The notes under the pieces were generated by a model. The model did not search any database, had not been told where the DNA came from, and saw nothing but the letters and a program-made list of their open reading frames with translations. From the IMG/VR virus record IMGVR_UViG_3300035698_014713, positions 1 to 30,753 of that record: a DNA stretch of 30,753 bases, one strand, 5' to 3'. Positions 6,467 to 13,869 of this stretch are shown one piece after another. The DNA comes from a virus. Numbering within the stretch: the stretch's first letter is position 1; each line of letters begins with the position of its first letter. A program made the translations under genes and the position numbers.

Positions 6467-7023
6467 CCACTTTATATCAAGAGCATCGCAATCGTTGGAC
6501 TGAATGCAACAAATGCGAGTTGTGTAGCCAGCGCAATCATGTTGTGTTGGCAAGAGGTATGGTGCCTTCGCCAATCCTCTTCATTGGTGAGGCTCCGGGC
6601 CAGAGCGAAGACGTGCTCGGAAAGCCATTTGTTGGGCCGGCCGGTAAGTTGTTGGATCGCATTATAGATCAAGCAATTGACGGCCAACACAATTATGCGC
6701 TCACGAATCTCGTCGCCTGTTTTCCCCGCGACGCTAAGGAAGAGGGGACGCACGAACCACCAAAAGAGGCAATTGAAGCGTGTATACCACGGCTCAGAGA
6801 GTTTGTTCGGATGTGCAAGCCTCAATTGATTGTCCTGGTGGGGCGATTAGCCGCTAAGCACATTGTTGACCAAGATCAATTCGGGCCGCCCTGGTCCTCC
6901 ACCCCGTTACGCTTTTGTGAAATAATTCACCCAGCATCAATTTTGCGTGCCGACGTTTCGCAGCGAGGTCTAGCTATTCAACGGTCAATCGTTATTTTAG
7001 ACGACGCCGTTTCCGAACTCTAA
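6463..7023 (+). CDS. Uracil-DNA glycosylase, family 4/5-like with iron-sulfur cluster
   Basis: A 186-residue protein that would remove uracil from DNA. The N-terminus has CNKCELC, which supplies cysteines for the 4Fe-4S cluster of family 4 and 5 enzymes. Motif 1 is GEAPGQSED followed by GKPFVGPAGKLLDR. The motif NLVACFPRD fits the conserved TN.VKC segment, and HPASILR near residue 165 matches the second active-site motif. Length is normal for the family. It is coupled to the RuvC-like gene. In a phage it could protect DNA from cytosine deamination or process uracil-containing DNA. Confidence 0.88.
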   Translation: MTTLYQEHRNRWTECNKCELCSQRNHVVLARGMVPSPILFIGEAPGQSEDVLGKPFVGPAGKLLDRIIDQAIDGQHNYALTNLVACFPRDAKEEGTHEPPKEAIEACIPRLREFVRMCKPQLIVLVGRLAAKHIVDQDQFGPPWSSTPLRFCEIIHPASILRADVSQRGLAIQRSIVILDDAVSEL

Positions 7024-7039
7024 CTTTAAGGGTTGAATC

Positions 7040-7705
7040 ATGCACCGCCGTTTATTTTTAGTAGGCTTTGGGGCCCTTCCATCATTGCTTCTCCCACGGA
7101 AGGAGACAAAAAATGTTGAACAAAGTTGCAACAAAACTCTATTTCATGGTGGAAGGCTAAGAGGCAAGAAAGTTTTGTCCTGCCGGCTGTTCAAGCAGCT
7201 AATTATTCTCTGGCAAGACCCAACATGGGTTCCCCACCAACATCGATCTTGTCGGGTGTTGTGCGGGGAAGTAGACGTAGCTGAAATTGTTTTGGAAAAA
7301 GACCCTAAGTTGGGAAGTTGTATTCTTTGTTGGATTCGGTATCCCGGCAACAACCAAATAATTGACGGGGGTAGGCAGGTAATTGATGGGTGGATGAACC
7401 CATGGGTACACACGGAATTTGCCTCCAAAACAGAACTAGAGTTAAGGATACCCCCAACCTCAAATGGGTTTTCCCGGTCGTGGTTTGACCAAGGAAAGGC
7501 CAGGGGAGAAATTGCCTCCAATTTCAATGCTTATTGGAACTGGCACCACTCCTCCATGCGAGTAACCCCGAAGCAGTTTGAACTTACAGGGAAATACGTA
7601 CCTGGCCCCGTCGGTTCGGTGCCTATCTATCCAGTTGCTTTAGGCCGCAATCCATCAAACATCCCCGACACGCATTACGAACATCGCTTTGAGCTTGAAA
7701 TATAG
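7040..7705 (+). CDS. Protein of unknown function
   Basis: A 221-residue protein starting 17 bases after the glycosylase gene, with AAGGG upstream of the ATG. The first 20 residues (MHRRLFLVGFGALPSLLLP) have a basic start and a hydrophobic core, resembling a signal peptide or membrane anchor. The remainder is rich in Trp, Pro and Asn (WMNPWVHTEF, NAYWNWHHSSM), which suggests a compact beta-rich domain. No catalytic motif can be assigned with confidence. Confidence 0.6.
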   Translation: MHRRLFLVGFGALPSLLLPRKETKNVEQSCNKTLFHGGRLRGKKVLSCRLFKQLIILWQDPTWVPHQHRSCRVLCGEVDVAEIVLEKDPKLGSCILCWIRYPGNNQIIDGGRQVIDGWMNPWVHTEFASKTELELRIPPTSNGFSRSWFDQGKARGEIASNFNAYWNWHHSSMRVTPKQFELTGKYVPGPVGSVPIYPVALGRNPSNIPDTHYEHRFELEI

Positions 7706-7707
7706 CT

Positions 7708-7713
7708 TATAAT
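7708..7713 (+). promoter_or_regulatory. Possible promoter -10 box
   Basis: A TATAAT hexamer lies directly after the stop codon at 7705 and 45 bases upstream of the ATG at 7758. No convincing -35 box is seen at normal spacing. It is included because it sits in a gap between two genes and resembles the -10 box at 9739. Confidence 0.35.
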
Positions 7714-7757
7714 GTAATTACTGACCGCTTAATTACCCGTTGCCTAGGAGCGAAACA

Positions 7758-8072
7758 ATGAAAACCATTCACGAGTATTTTTTGGGAATTGGTAATGACG
7801 CAACCATTTTCCTGCCCAAAGGGGCCAAGATTCTCACGGTTCAAGTTCAGCGCACACACCCCTGTCTTTGGGCGATTGTGGATACTAGCTGCGTTGAAGA
7901 GCCGCGCAAGTTTCGCATTGTTGGCACTGGCCGCTCATTCGACGACAACCCCGGTGAAAACCGACACTGGGAATACATTGACACTTTTCAGTTGGATGGC
8001 GGTGCGCTGGTGTTTCATGTGTTTGAGGACGTGGAAAATCAGGAAATAGATAGCCAGAAGAAAGCTACCTAA
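7758..8072 (+). CDS. DUF7352-like small protein
   Basis: A 104-residue protein starting at ATG 7758, preceded by TAGGAGCGAAACA, a box also used by two other genes here. The pattern PKGAKILTVQVQ, then PCLWAIVD, then FRIVGTGRSF, and finally YIDTFQLDGGALVFHVFE matches, as I recall it, a common phage and bacterial family of unknown function (DUF7352). It is predicted to be an all-beta soluble protein. Length is typical. It is probably expressed with the two ParB-like genes that follow. Confidence 0.75.
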   Translation: MKTIHEYFLGIGNDATIFLPKGAKILTVQVQRTHPCLWAIVDTSCVEEPRKFRIVGTGRSFDDNPGENRHWEYIDTFQLDGGALVFHVFEDVENQEIDSQKKAT

Positions 8073-8090
8073 GAAAACCCTTTGCTTATC

Positions 8091-8137
8091 CGTTACCCGT
8101 TACCCGTTACTCGTTACTCGTTACCCGTTGCCCGTTG
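8091..8137 (+). repeat. Seven-base tandem repeat
   Basis: Nearly seven imperfect copies of CGTTACC/CGTTACT stand between the DUF7352-like gene and the first ParB-like gene. The last copies change to CGTTGCC and run into the ribosome binding site region (GAAAGGGAACG) of the ATG at 8151. Single copies of similar sequence occur near 7733. The tract could be a binding array for a DNA-binding protein such as the downstream ParB-like proteins, or a simple slippage product. Confidence 0.7.
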
Positions 8138-8150
8138 AAAGGGAACGAAA

Positions 8151-8933
8151 ATGAACTGGCATGAAGCGGCAAATATTTTCCCGCTTGACAAAGAGCATAT
8201 CGACGAACTGGCCAAGGACATCAAGGCCAACGGTCTGCTGATCCCCATTGAAACCCTGGACGGCAAGATCATCGACGGGCGGCGGCGGTCGATGGCTTGC
8301 GAGCGGGCGGGCATTGAGCCCGACATTGTCGAAGTCGAGTCCGACGACCCGGTGGGCTACGTGGTGTCGCTAAATCTTCACCGCCGGCACTTGACGCCGT
8401 CCCAGTTGTCGATGGTTGGTGGTCGGATCAAGGACATCTACGCCAAGCAGGCGAAGGAACGGCAGGATGAACTCGGAAAAACCCACGGCAATGACCCTTC
8501 CGGTAAGTTTACCGGAAGGGGTGACGCCCGCGACGCTGCAGGCAAGGCGGTGGGCGTGTCGGGGAAACTTATCGACCGGGCGGCAACCGTACTCACGAAG
8601 GGCGTGCCCGAACTGACGGCGGCCGTCGATGCCGGCAAGATGTCGGTCAGCAGCGCGGCCGAAGTCGCCAAGAAGTACTCCGACCGTCCCGAGGTCCAAA
8701 AGGAAATCGCCGGGAAGGCGAAATTCAGCGGGGGGCGATACAGGAGGCCCGCAATTGAAGAGCCCGCCGAGGAACCAAAGCACGCGGGCGATAACCGGCG
8801 GACAGAACAGTTCGTCGTCAATAAAGCGAATGTGGCGATTGCCCAACTAAAGGGCATCCCGAAATCCAATAAGTTCCGAGAAAAAGCCTTCGCTATGGTT
8901 GAAGACTGGATCGCAACACAAAGGGTGAAATGA
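8151..8933 (+). CDS. ParB-like nuclease/partition-domain protein
   Basis: A 260-residue protein with an N-terminal ParB/Srx-fold domain: ELAKDIKANGLLIPIETLDG, then IIDGRRRSMACERAG, then NLHRRHLTPSQLS. A helical region follows with AAGKAVGVSGKLIDRA, resembling the helix-turn-helix of KorB/ParB-type proteins. The last 60 residues are charged and probably flexible. Such phage proteins bind DNA and may act in genome partition, in transcription or as adaptors for methyltransferases. The base composition is more GC-rich than the neighbouring genes, hinting at separate acquisition. It overlaps the next ParB-like gene by four bases. Confidence 0.8.
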   Translation: MNWHEAANIFPLDKEHIDELAKDIKANGLLIPIETLDGKIIDGRRRSMACERAGIEPDIVEVESDDPVGYVVSLNLHRRHLTPSQLSMVGGRIKDIYAKQAKERQDELGKTHGNDPSGKFTGRGDARDAAGKAVGVSGKLIDRAATVLTKGVPELTAAVDAGKMSVSSAAEVAKKYSDRPEVQKEIAGKAKFSGGRYRRPAIEEPAEEPKHAGDNRRTEQFVVNKANVAIAQLKGIPKSNKFREKAFAMVEDWIATQRVK

Positions 8934-9736
8934 TGGCGAAGGTCTTGGAAACCTCAGACTACTCTAAATTTGATCTATGCGCGTTCAATCGCGACGTTCG
9001 CAAGACCAAAGACTTGCGGCAGAGCATGAAAAAGTACGGCTGGATCGACGCCTATCCGATGCACTGCATCCCCAACGGCGGCAAGCGGCTGAAGATCAAG
9101 GCGGGGCATCATCGGTTCGAGGTTGCCCAGGATTTGGGCATCCCCGTCAAGTATGTCGTCTGTGACGATACGGCAACCATCCACGAATTAGAAAAGGGCG
9201 TGAACCCGTGGAAGCTGGCCGACTTCCTGGTCTCGTTCTGTAAATGCGGCGAGCCCCAGTATGCCGAAGTCGAAGGCTTCCAAAAAAGGACGGGCATTCC
9301 GTTGTCTGGTTGCATAGCACTTCTGGCCGGCAATATCGCTTGCTCAGGGAACTACAACCCCGCGTTCAAGTGCGGAACCTACAATATCACCCACAGGGAA
9401 TATGCCGAGAAGGTAGCCGACTTGGTAATTGCTTGCAAAAACCTTGATGTCCCGTTTGCAAGGCACGCGATGTTTGTCAACGCCCTTTCGCGGTGTGCCA
9501 CGCTTGATAAATTTAATGTCGATCAATTCATCAAGCGAGTTGAGACTAATGCGGCGTTGTTGAAAAAACAGGCATCGCTCGAAGGATACATGGAACTGAT
9601 CGAAACCGTATACAACACGCGAACGCATACGTCCAAAAGACTTCCCTTGCGTTTTCTCGTTCGCGAAATGATGCAGAAGCGAAACGTCAGAACGTCCGGA
9701 AAGCGAAACGCCGACGCAAAGCCAGCCAAACTTTAG
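8930..9736 (+). CDS. Second ParB-like domain protein
   Basis: A 268-residue protein translated from the ATG that overlaps the previous stop. The N-terminal 100 residues show the ParB-like pattern: LRQSMKKYGWIDAYPMHC, then KAGHHRFEVAQDLGIPVKYVV. The GHHR motif is the equivalent of the ParB nucleotide-binding GxHR box. The remainder is Cys- and Lys-rich with several helices and does not match the helix-turn-helix of the first gene. Adjacent but divergent ParB-like genes may act as a heteromeric pair. A TATAAT box follows its stop codon. Confidence 0.7.
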   Translation: MMAKVLETSDYSKFDLCAFNRDVRKTKDLRQSMKKYGWIDAYPMHCIPNGGKRLKIKAGHHRFEVAQDLGIPVKYVVCDDTATIHELEKGVNPWKLADFLVSFCKCGEPQYAEVEGFQKRTGIPLSGCIALLAGNIACSGNYNPAFKCGTYNITHREYAEKVADLVIACKNLDVPFARHAMFVNALSRCATLDKFNVDQFIKRVETNAALLKKQASLEGYMELIETVYNTRTHTSKRLPLRFLVREMMQKRNVRTSGKRNADAKPAKL

Positions 9737-9738
9737 TT

Positions 9739-9760
9739 TATAATGGGTGAGTACCCATTA
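9739..9760 (+). promoter_or_regulatory. Possible promoter with operator-like repeat
   Basis: TATAAT (9739-9744) is followed at once by TGGGT-GAGT-ACCCA, an inverted repeat of 5-base arms at about the expected transcription start. It precedes the micro-gene at 9783 and the nuclease gene at 9878. The -35 region is not clear. Confidence 0.4.
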
Positions 9761-9782
9761 CTCGCTACACAAGGAGCAAATT

Positions 9783-9842
9783 ATGGCCAATGTGCAAGAA
9801 GAAAGTATAGATGATATGAAAAAGTTGACTCACCTGACATAG
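9783..9842 (+). CDS. Candidate 19-residue micro-gene
   Basis: ATG 9783 has a near-ideal AAGGAG site seven bases upstream and opens a 19-codon frame ending in TAG at 9842. The peptide would be MANVQEESIDDMKKLTHLT, an amphipathic acidic helix. It lies 35 bases upstream of the RecB-like nuclease gene. It may be a genuine microprotein or a leader peptide that affects translation of the nuclease. There is no homology evidence. Confidence 0.4.
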   Translation: MANVQEESIDDMKKLTHLT

Positions 9843-9877
9843 AGTAGTAATAATCCCCGTGTTTTAGGAGCGAAACA

Positions 9878-11041
9878 ATGCCCAAGACCAAGAAGAAAAT
9901 AGCGCGCCCCCGTCGTTGCTTACAATCAAGCAATCCTCCAAAATCTGTTTGGAAAGGACCACAAGAAGACGGCATCACGCAGTCTCTGTTGAGCCGATTC
10001 CTTGTCTGCCGCGAACGGTTCCGACTGCTGGTTGTTGCTGGACTGCAACCCACTCCGGAGTTTAACCACCGCCTCGAATTCGGCAACATGTGGCACCTCT
10101 GCGAGGAAAACCACGCTTGCCAACCGGCAGAAGGCATGAATGTTACTTGGGACATTGAACTCAAGGATTACGCCAAGAACCTTTGCAAACAGTACCCTCT
10201 CCAGCAGGAACAAATCCAGCATTGGTACGATGTTTGTAAAATACAGTTTCCAGTATATTTGGATTACTGGAGCAAGCGCAAGAGCCGCAAACACCAAGAG
10301 TGTTTACTGCAAGAAGAGACATTTAGCGTGCCATATAAGTTGCCAAGCGGTTGCACCGTAAAACTGCGCGGCAAATGGGACGGTGTAAGTTTGGTTGGCA
10401 AAGGGCGAGGGGCAGGAATTTACCTCAACGAACACAAGACAAAAGGCGACGTTAAAGAGGAACAAATAAAACGACAACTACAGTTCGATCTTCAAACGAT
10501 GCTTTATCTGGTTGCTTTAACGAGTGGGAGAGCAACATATCATGGAAGTAGGGAAATACAGATAGGAAAAGGGCAGTGGCTACCCTCCGACGTTAAAGGT
10601 GTTATTTACAACGTCGTGCGGCGACCATTGGCGGGCGGAAAACACTCGATTCGCCGTCTTAAGCCAACCAAGAAAAATCCAGCAGGCGAAAGTGCAGAGG
10701 CGTTCTATGGTCGGTTGGGCAAACTCATCGCAGAAGAACCGGAGTGGTATTTCATGCGATGGCAGGTTGAGGTAACTCCCGCTGATTTGGAGCGATTCAA
10801 GCGGGAGTTCCTCAACCCAGCTCTTGAACAACTTTGTGTTTGGTGGGAATGGATTGAGAATGCAACCAAACACAGAGACGATCCATTTTCAACTATGGGT
10901 TCTCCCCTCCATTACCGCACACCTTATGGCATCTGGAATATACTGGCACAAGGCGGTAGCCACGAGTTGGATGAATATCTAGCGACGGGGTCCACTCTGG
11001 GTCTTGGCCGAACTAATACATTGTTTGGAGAGTTAGAATGA
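9878..11041 (+). CDS. PD-(D/E)XK nuclease of the RecB/Cas4-like superfamily
   Basis: A 387-residue nuclease. FGNMWHLCEE near residue 70 matches the helix with the conserved His of RecB-like nucleases. The catalytic core is GKWDGV, then NEHKTKG, with D, E and K as the metal-binding triad, followed by Q(L)QFDLQTMLYLVAL, the conserved QxxxY helix. The ATG is preceded by TTTTAGGAGCGAAACA. Such nucleases in phages process DNA ends for recombination and lie near Sak4-like ATPases, as here. I see no Cys cluster of the Cas4 iron-sulfur type, so it is more like a phage exonuclease than an adaptation Cas4. Confidence 0.82.
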   Translation: MPKTKKKIARPRRCLQSSNPPKSVWKGPQEDGITQSLLSRFLVCRERFRLLVVAGLQPTPEFNHRLEFGNMWHLCEENHACQPAEGMNVTWDIELKDYAKNLCKQYPLQQEQIQHWYDVCKIQFPVYLDYWSKRKSRKHQECLLQEETFSVPYKLPSGCTVKLRGKWDGVSLVGKGRGAGIYLNEHKTKGDVKEEQIKRQLQFDLQTMLYLVALTSGRATYHGSREIQIGKGQWLPSDVKGVIYNVVRRPLAGGKHSIRRLKPTKKNPAGESAEAFYGRLGKLIAEEPEWYFMRWQVEVTPADLERFKREFLNPALEQLCVWWEWIENATKHRDDPFSTMGSPLHYRTPYGIWNILAQGGSHELDEYLATGSTLGLGRTNTLFGELE

Positions 11042-11301
11042 AAGATGAATCTACACGAGATAGAACTAGATTCTGCGTTAGGGCCGTTGGAAAATACTGG
11101 GTTCCCTACTGCTTCAAACGCTGCTGGTACTGGCCCTGGAAAAGGATTTGGAAGCCGATGCACACTATGTGGGGTACGGTGGCCACCTTTGGTACGGAAG
11201 AATACGCCCAAAAAGTTCTCAATTGGTTCATTGAGGAATGTGAAGAAAAAAGTGCCCAACGTGAGGCTAAGCGTGAAGCTAAACGTATAACTCCCAATTA
11301 A
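11038..11301 (+). CDS. Small Trp-rich protein of unknown function
   Basis: An 87-residue protein whose ATG overlaps the nuclease stop by four bases. The N-terminal half is basic and aromatic (KYWVPYCFKRCWYWPWKRIWK), and the C-terminal half is a charged helix ending EAKREAKR. A second frame (11045-11290) is open over almost the same region, but this frame is favoured by the ATGA coupling. No function can be assigned. Confidence 0.55.
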   Translation: MKDESTRDRTRFCVRAVGKYWVPYCFKRCWYWPWKRIWKPMHTMWGTVATFGTEEYAQKVLNWFIEECEEKSAQREAKREAKRITPN

Positions 11302-11330
11302 CATTGCGTCTTTACAATCGGATATCTAAA

Positions 11331-11603
11331 ATGAGTTGCAATACACAGGCAGACCAGCAAGAAGACCCATCATACAAAATTAAACTTCACGATTTGTGGT
11401 GGGTTGTGTACGTCAAAAAACCTGTCTGGTGGACGTTTTGGCGTCGATCTGTATGGGTGCCCGTCGTTGATTGTCTAAACGATCCACTACAACTTTCACT
11501 AGATATGGCGAAACTGGTAATGGCTAGTTGTATTGCAAAAGAACGTCAAGAGCGAGCAAAACAGACAGTGCTGCACGGACGCCACCCAGTAGTAAAAGAC
11601 TAA
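11331..11603 (+). CDS. Small protein of unknown function
   Basis: A 90-residue protein from ATG 11331. The ribosome binding site is weak (GGATAT). A TTG at 11304 would extend it by nine residues, also without a good site. The central segment is rich in Trp and Val (LWWVVYVKKPVWWTFWRR), and the C-terminal half is a charged helix with CIAKERQERAK. The aromatic segment interrupted by basic residues argues against a simple membrane helix. Cotranscribed with the flanking small genes. Function unknown. Confidence 0.55.
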   Translation: MSCNTQADQQEDPSYKIKLHDLWWVVYVKKPVWWTFWRRSVWVPVVDCLNDPLQLSLDMAKLVMASCIAKERQERAKQTVLHGRHPVVKD

Positions 11604-11673
11604 AATAAGGGTGTAACCACGGGCAGTGAATTGGGTCTTGCTCGTAACACACCGTTATTTCAGGAGCTATAAA

Positions 11674-11856
11674 ATGTCTTCTGACCCCAACGATAATGAA
11701 GCAAGGCAGCTAGACCCGGCACAAATGGCAGGTATTGCCACCCATGGTGCGTGGGCGTTCTACGGCAAACGCACTGAAGCAAAGCAACGCTGGGATGTAG
11801 GTAAGGGAATGTGGGTCACAGACCTTGATGTGGCATCTCTGCGGTCCGATATCTAA
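11674..11856 (+). CDS. Small protein of unknown function
   Basis: A 60-residue soluble protein starting at ATG 11674, with CAGGAG about eight bases upstream. It has an acidic N-terminus (SSDPNDNEARQLDPAQ) and a Gly- and Trp-rich core (THGAWAFYGKRTEAKQRWD). An upstream in-frame extension to 11626 lacks a site. No family recognised. Confidence 0.55.
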   Translation: MSSDPNDNEARQLDPAQMAGIATHGAWAFYGKRTEAKQRWDVGKGMWVTDLDVASLRSDI

Positions 11857-11877
11857 CTAAACAGTAAGGGATCAAAC

Positions 11878-12156
11878 GTGAACGAACATGAAAAACTGCG
11901 AAATGCCATCAACAACTACCAAACAGCGGTGGCTTCTCGCCATGTTCTGCAATGCCGGCTGGAAGATGTTGGGAGGACGGTCGAATCAACTGAAGCACTC
12001 CTAGCTAAAACAATGCGCGCCGTGGTCGGCGACAAAATAGTAATTCTTGATGGATTTAGATACCGCGCATTAAAAGGGCCAGATGGCACAATCATTTTTT
12101 CAGCAAATCTTCACGACACTGTAATTTTGTCAAACACCCCCAAGGAAAAGGGGTAA
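11878..12156 (+). CDS. Small coiled-coil protein of unknown function
   Basis: A 92-residue protein with a GTG start at 11878, preceded by AAGGGATCAAAC. The first 50 residues are a long heptad-like helix (EHEKLRNAINNYQTAVASRH) and the rest is beta-like (DKIVILDGFRYRALKGPDG). This layout is common in small phage accessory proteins. It stands 21 bases after the previous stop and 7 before the next start, so the cluster is probably one operon. Confidence 0.6.
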   Translation: MNEHEKLRNAINNYQTAVASRHVLQCRLEDVGRTVESTEALLAKTMRAVVGDKIVILDGFRYRALKGPDGTIIFSANLHDTVILSNTPKEKG

Positions 12157-12163
12157 AGGAACA

Positions 12164-12364
12164 ATGCTAATCCCTAAATCGCCGACGTATAAAATTTGGC
12201 GAGTGGTTGTCAATGCGTTGGAAGATGTGCATGGTGTCGGAACAATGCTGATAGACGACTGCCTTACGCTGAGTGACCTTGTGGCAGATTTGGAAGAATT
12301 TTATCTTCAACATCGAAAACTCACAGAAGTAAATGATGACAACAAAAGCAATACCGCAGACTGA
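12164..12364 (+). CDS. Small acidic helical protein of unknown function
   Basis: A 66-residue protein with AAAGGAACA directly before ATG 12164. It is rich in Leu, Asp and Glu (MLIDDCLTLSDLVADLEEF) and probably all-helical. Its last 32 bases overlap the next gene. No family recognised. Confidence 0.55.
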   Translation: MLIPKSPTYKIWRVVVNALEDVHGVGTMLIDDCLTLSDLVADLEEFYLQHRKLTEVNDDNKSNTAD

Positions 12365-12743
12365 ATGGGAGTGGTTTGGAAACCATGGACACTTCATTTG
12401 CGGGCGTTGGTGCCGGTTTCACCTATGTACGAAAGTTGGTAAATATTTAATTTCCACAGTCGGCGAGTATGTGCATGCGAAGCACAGTCAAGGAAGCGAG
12501 CAAATTGACACCGCCTGGGTGAAAAATAATTATCCCGGCAAAGACATTGGGGCAGGCCGCAAATATGAAACAATGGTGTTTCTTGCCGGTGAACGGTGTA
12601 GAATCGAAGAATGTGGTTGTGGCTTGCCTAAAATTATATTCCCGGAACTGTATATGTTGGGTTACAATAAAGCTGGTTGTGCAGCCGCTGGACATCTCAA
12701 AGCGTGCAAGGAGTTTGCAAGCCAATCCAAACAGCAAAACTAA
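12333..12743 (+). CDS. Conserved-looking protein of unknown function
   Basis: A 136-residue protein starting at ATG 12333 inside the end of the previous gene. It carries WEWFGNHGHFICGRWCRFHL near the N-terminus, then VGKYLISTVGEYVH, and a Cys-rich part with EECGCG. The Trp/His/Cys spacing gives the impression of a conserved phage family, possibly a metal-binding one, but I cannot assign a function. It is directly upstream of the Sak4-like ATPase, so a role with recombination or replication genes is possible. Confidence 0.65.
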   Translation: MMTTKAIPQTEWEWFGNHGHFICGRWCRFHLCTKVGKYLISTVGEYVHAKHSQGSEQIDTAWVKNNYPGKDIGAGRKYETMVFLAGERCRIEECGCGLPKIIFPELYMLGYNKAGCAAAGHLKACKEFASQSKQQN

Positions 12744-12755
12744 GGGAAAAGAAGA

Positions 12756-13577
12756 ATGCCCACGGTAAAGAAACAGAATACAAAACCACAACGGAACTTG
12801 AAGACAAAACGTAAGGGCGTAGTTGGTCGAATTGCGCCTATCGGCCTTGGTGACGCGATTATAAGAATGAACATCTACGGTCGTAGTGGTACAGGCAAAA
12901 CAACGCTGGCTTGTACTTTCCCCAAACCGCTGTTGCTGATCGGTACGGAGGACGGAACAAAATCGGTGCATAACGTCAAGGGCGTGGATTTTGTTCGCGT
13001 CTACAACAGTCAGGAATTGACTGAGGTTACTGAGCATTTGACAACCGGGGCGTACAAAACATGTGTGTTAGATAGTGCCAGCGGCCTTCAAGATTTGATT
13101 TTGAAAGAGATTTTAGGCTTGGATGAATTACCGGCACAAAAATCGTGGGGCATGGCTAGCCGCGAGCAGTATGGACAGTGTTCACTGCAAACCAAAGAGC
13201 GGTTGCGAGCGCTGTTGTCTCTGCAATGCAATGTTGTGATTTTAGCGCAGGAGCGAGAGTTCAATACGGAAGGGGAAGGCGAGTTGTTAATGCCGTTTGT
13301 TGCAAGTGCATTGACACCGAGCATAACCGGGTGGCTGAACCCCGCTTGTGACTATATTGCCCAAACATTTATTAGGTCAGCCGTAATTGAAAAGAAAACC
13401 AAAATTGGCAAAAAGGTCGTACGCACTCAGCAGAAAACCAGCGCGGTAGAATACTGTTTGAGGACCGCACCCAACCCAGTATACACGACAAAATTTCGCG
13501 TGCCCAAAGGATCGCCGTTGCCGGAAGTGATTATTGACCCGGACTTCGATAAAATCTATCACATTATACAAGGGTAA
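12756..13577 (+). CDS. Sak4-like RecA-fold ATPase
   Basis: A 273-residue P-loop ATPase. Walker A is GRSGTGKTTL at 42-51, and the Walker B Asp is D106 in KTCVLDSASGL. Around 25 basic residues precede the core. IGTEDGTKSVHNVKGVDFVRV matches the strand after Walker A in phage recombinases of the Sak4 (RecA/Rad51-like) group or the AAA_24 family. These act as single-strand annealing or ATP-dependent recombination factors and commonly sit next to a RecB-like nuclease and an SSB-like protein, as here. The ATG follows AAGGGAAAAGAAG. Confidence 0.8.
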   Translation: MPTVKKQNTKPQRNLKTKRKGVVGRIAPIGLGDAIIRMNIYGRSGTGKTTLACTFPKPLLLIGTEDGTKSVHNVKGVDFVRVYNSQELTEVTEHLTTGAYKTCVLDSASGLQDLILKEILGLDELPAQKSWGMASREQYGQCSLQTKERLRALLSLQCNVVILAQEREFNTEGEGELLMPFVASALTPSITGWLNPACDYIAQTFIRSAVIEKKTKIGKKVVRTQQKTSAVEYCLRTAPNPVYTTKFRVPKGSPLPEVIIDPDFDKIYHIIQG

Positions 13578-13622
13578 AGGTAGAGTTACAAAAATCAAGT
13601 TATTTCACAAAAGGGATGAGTG

Positions 13623-13802
13623 ATGTTAGTTTTATCGCGAAAACAGAACGAGAGCATTGTTATCAACGACAACATTATTATCGTCGTCGTGGATATTCGT
13701 CCTGGCACGGTGCGTTTGGGGATTGAAGCCCCGAAGGAAGTACCGGTCCATCGCCGCGAAGTGTACGATACCATCGATCAAACCAAAAAGGAGGGTTCCT
13801 AA
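13623..13802 (+). CDS. csrA: CsrA-type RNA-binding translational regulator
   Basis: A 59-residue protein covering the whole CsrA family. MLVLSRKQNESIVI forms the first strand with the RNA-binding residues, GTVRLGIEAPKEVPVHR contains the second RNA-binding surface, and REVYDTI is the C-terminal helix. CsrA dimers bind GGA motifs in mRNA leaders and alter translation or stability. The start has AAAGGG nearby. A GTG one codon earlier is a weaker choice. A phage copy could reprogramme host translation or regulate phage mRNAs, many of which carry GGA in their ribosome binding sites. Confidence 0.92.
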   Translation: MLVLSRKQNESIVINDNIIIVVVDIRPGTVRLGIEAPKEVPVHRREVYDTIDQTKKEGS

Positions 13803-13869
13803 CACTACCAAATAAACCGCAGCAAGTTTTGTGTCAGTCACTACTCACTTTTAGAGAGGTAAAAATGCT

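Noticed and set aside
9878-11041. RecB-like nuclease as a Cas4 adaptation protein for the CRISPR system
   Set aside because: No iron-sulfur cysteine cluster is seen, and it is 8 kb away in a recombination gene cluster on the other strand with no Cas1 or Cas2.
11045-11290. Alternative 81-codon frame
   Set aside because: It overlaps almost completely the frame starting at 11038, which has ATGA coupling to the nuclease gene.
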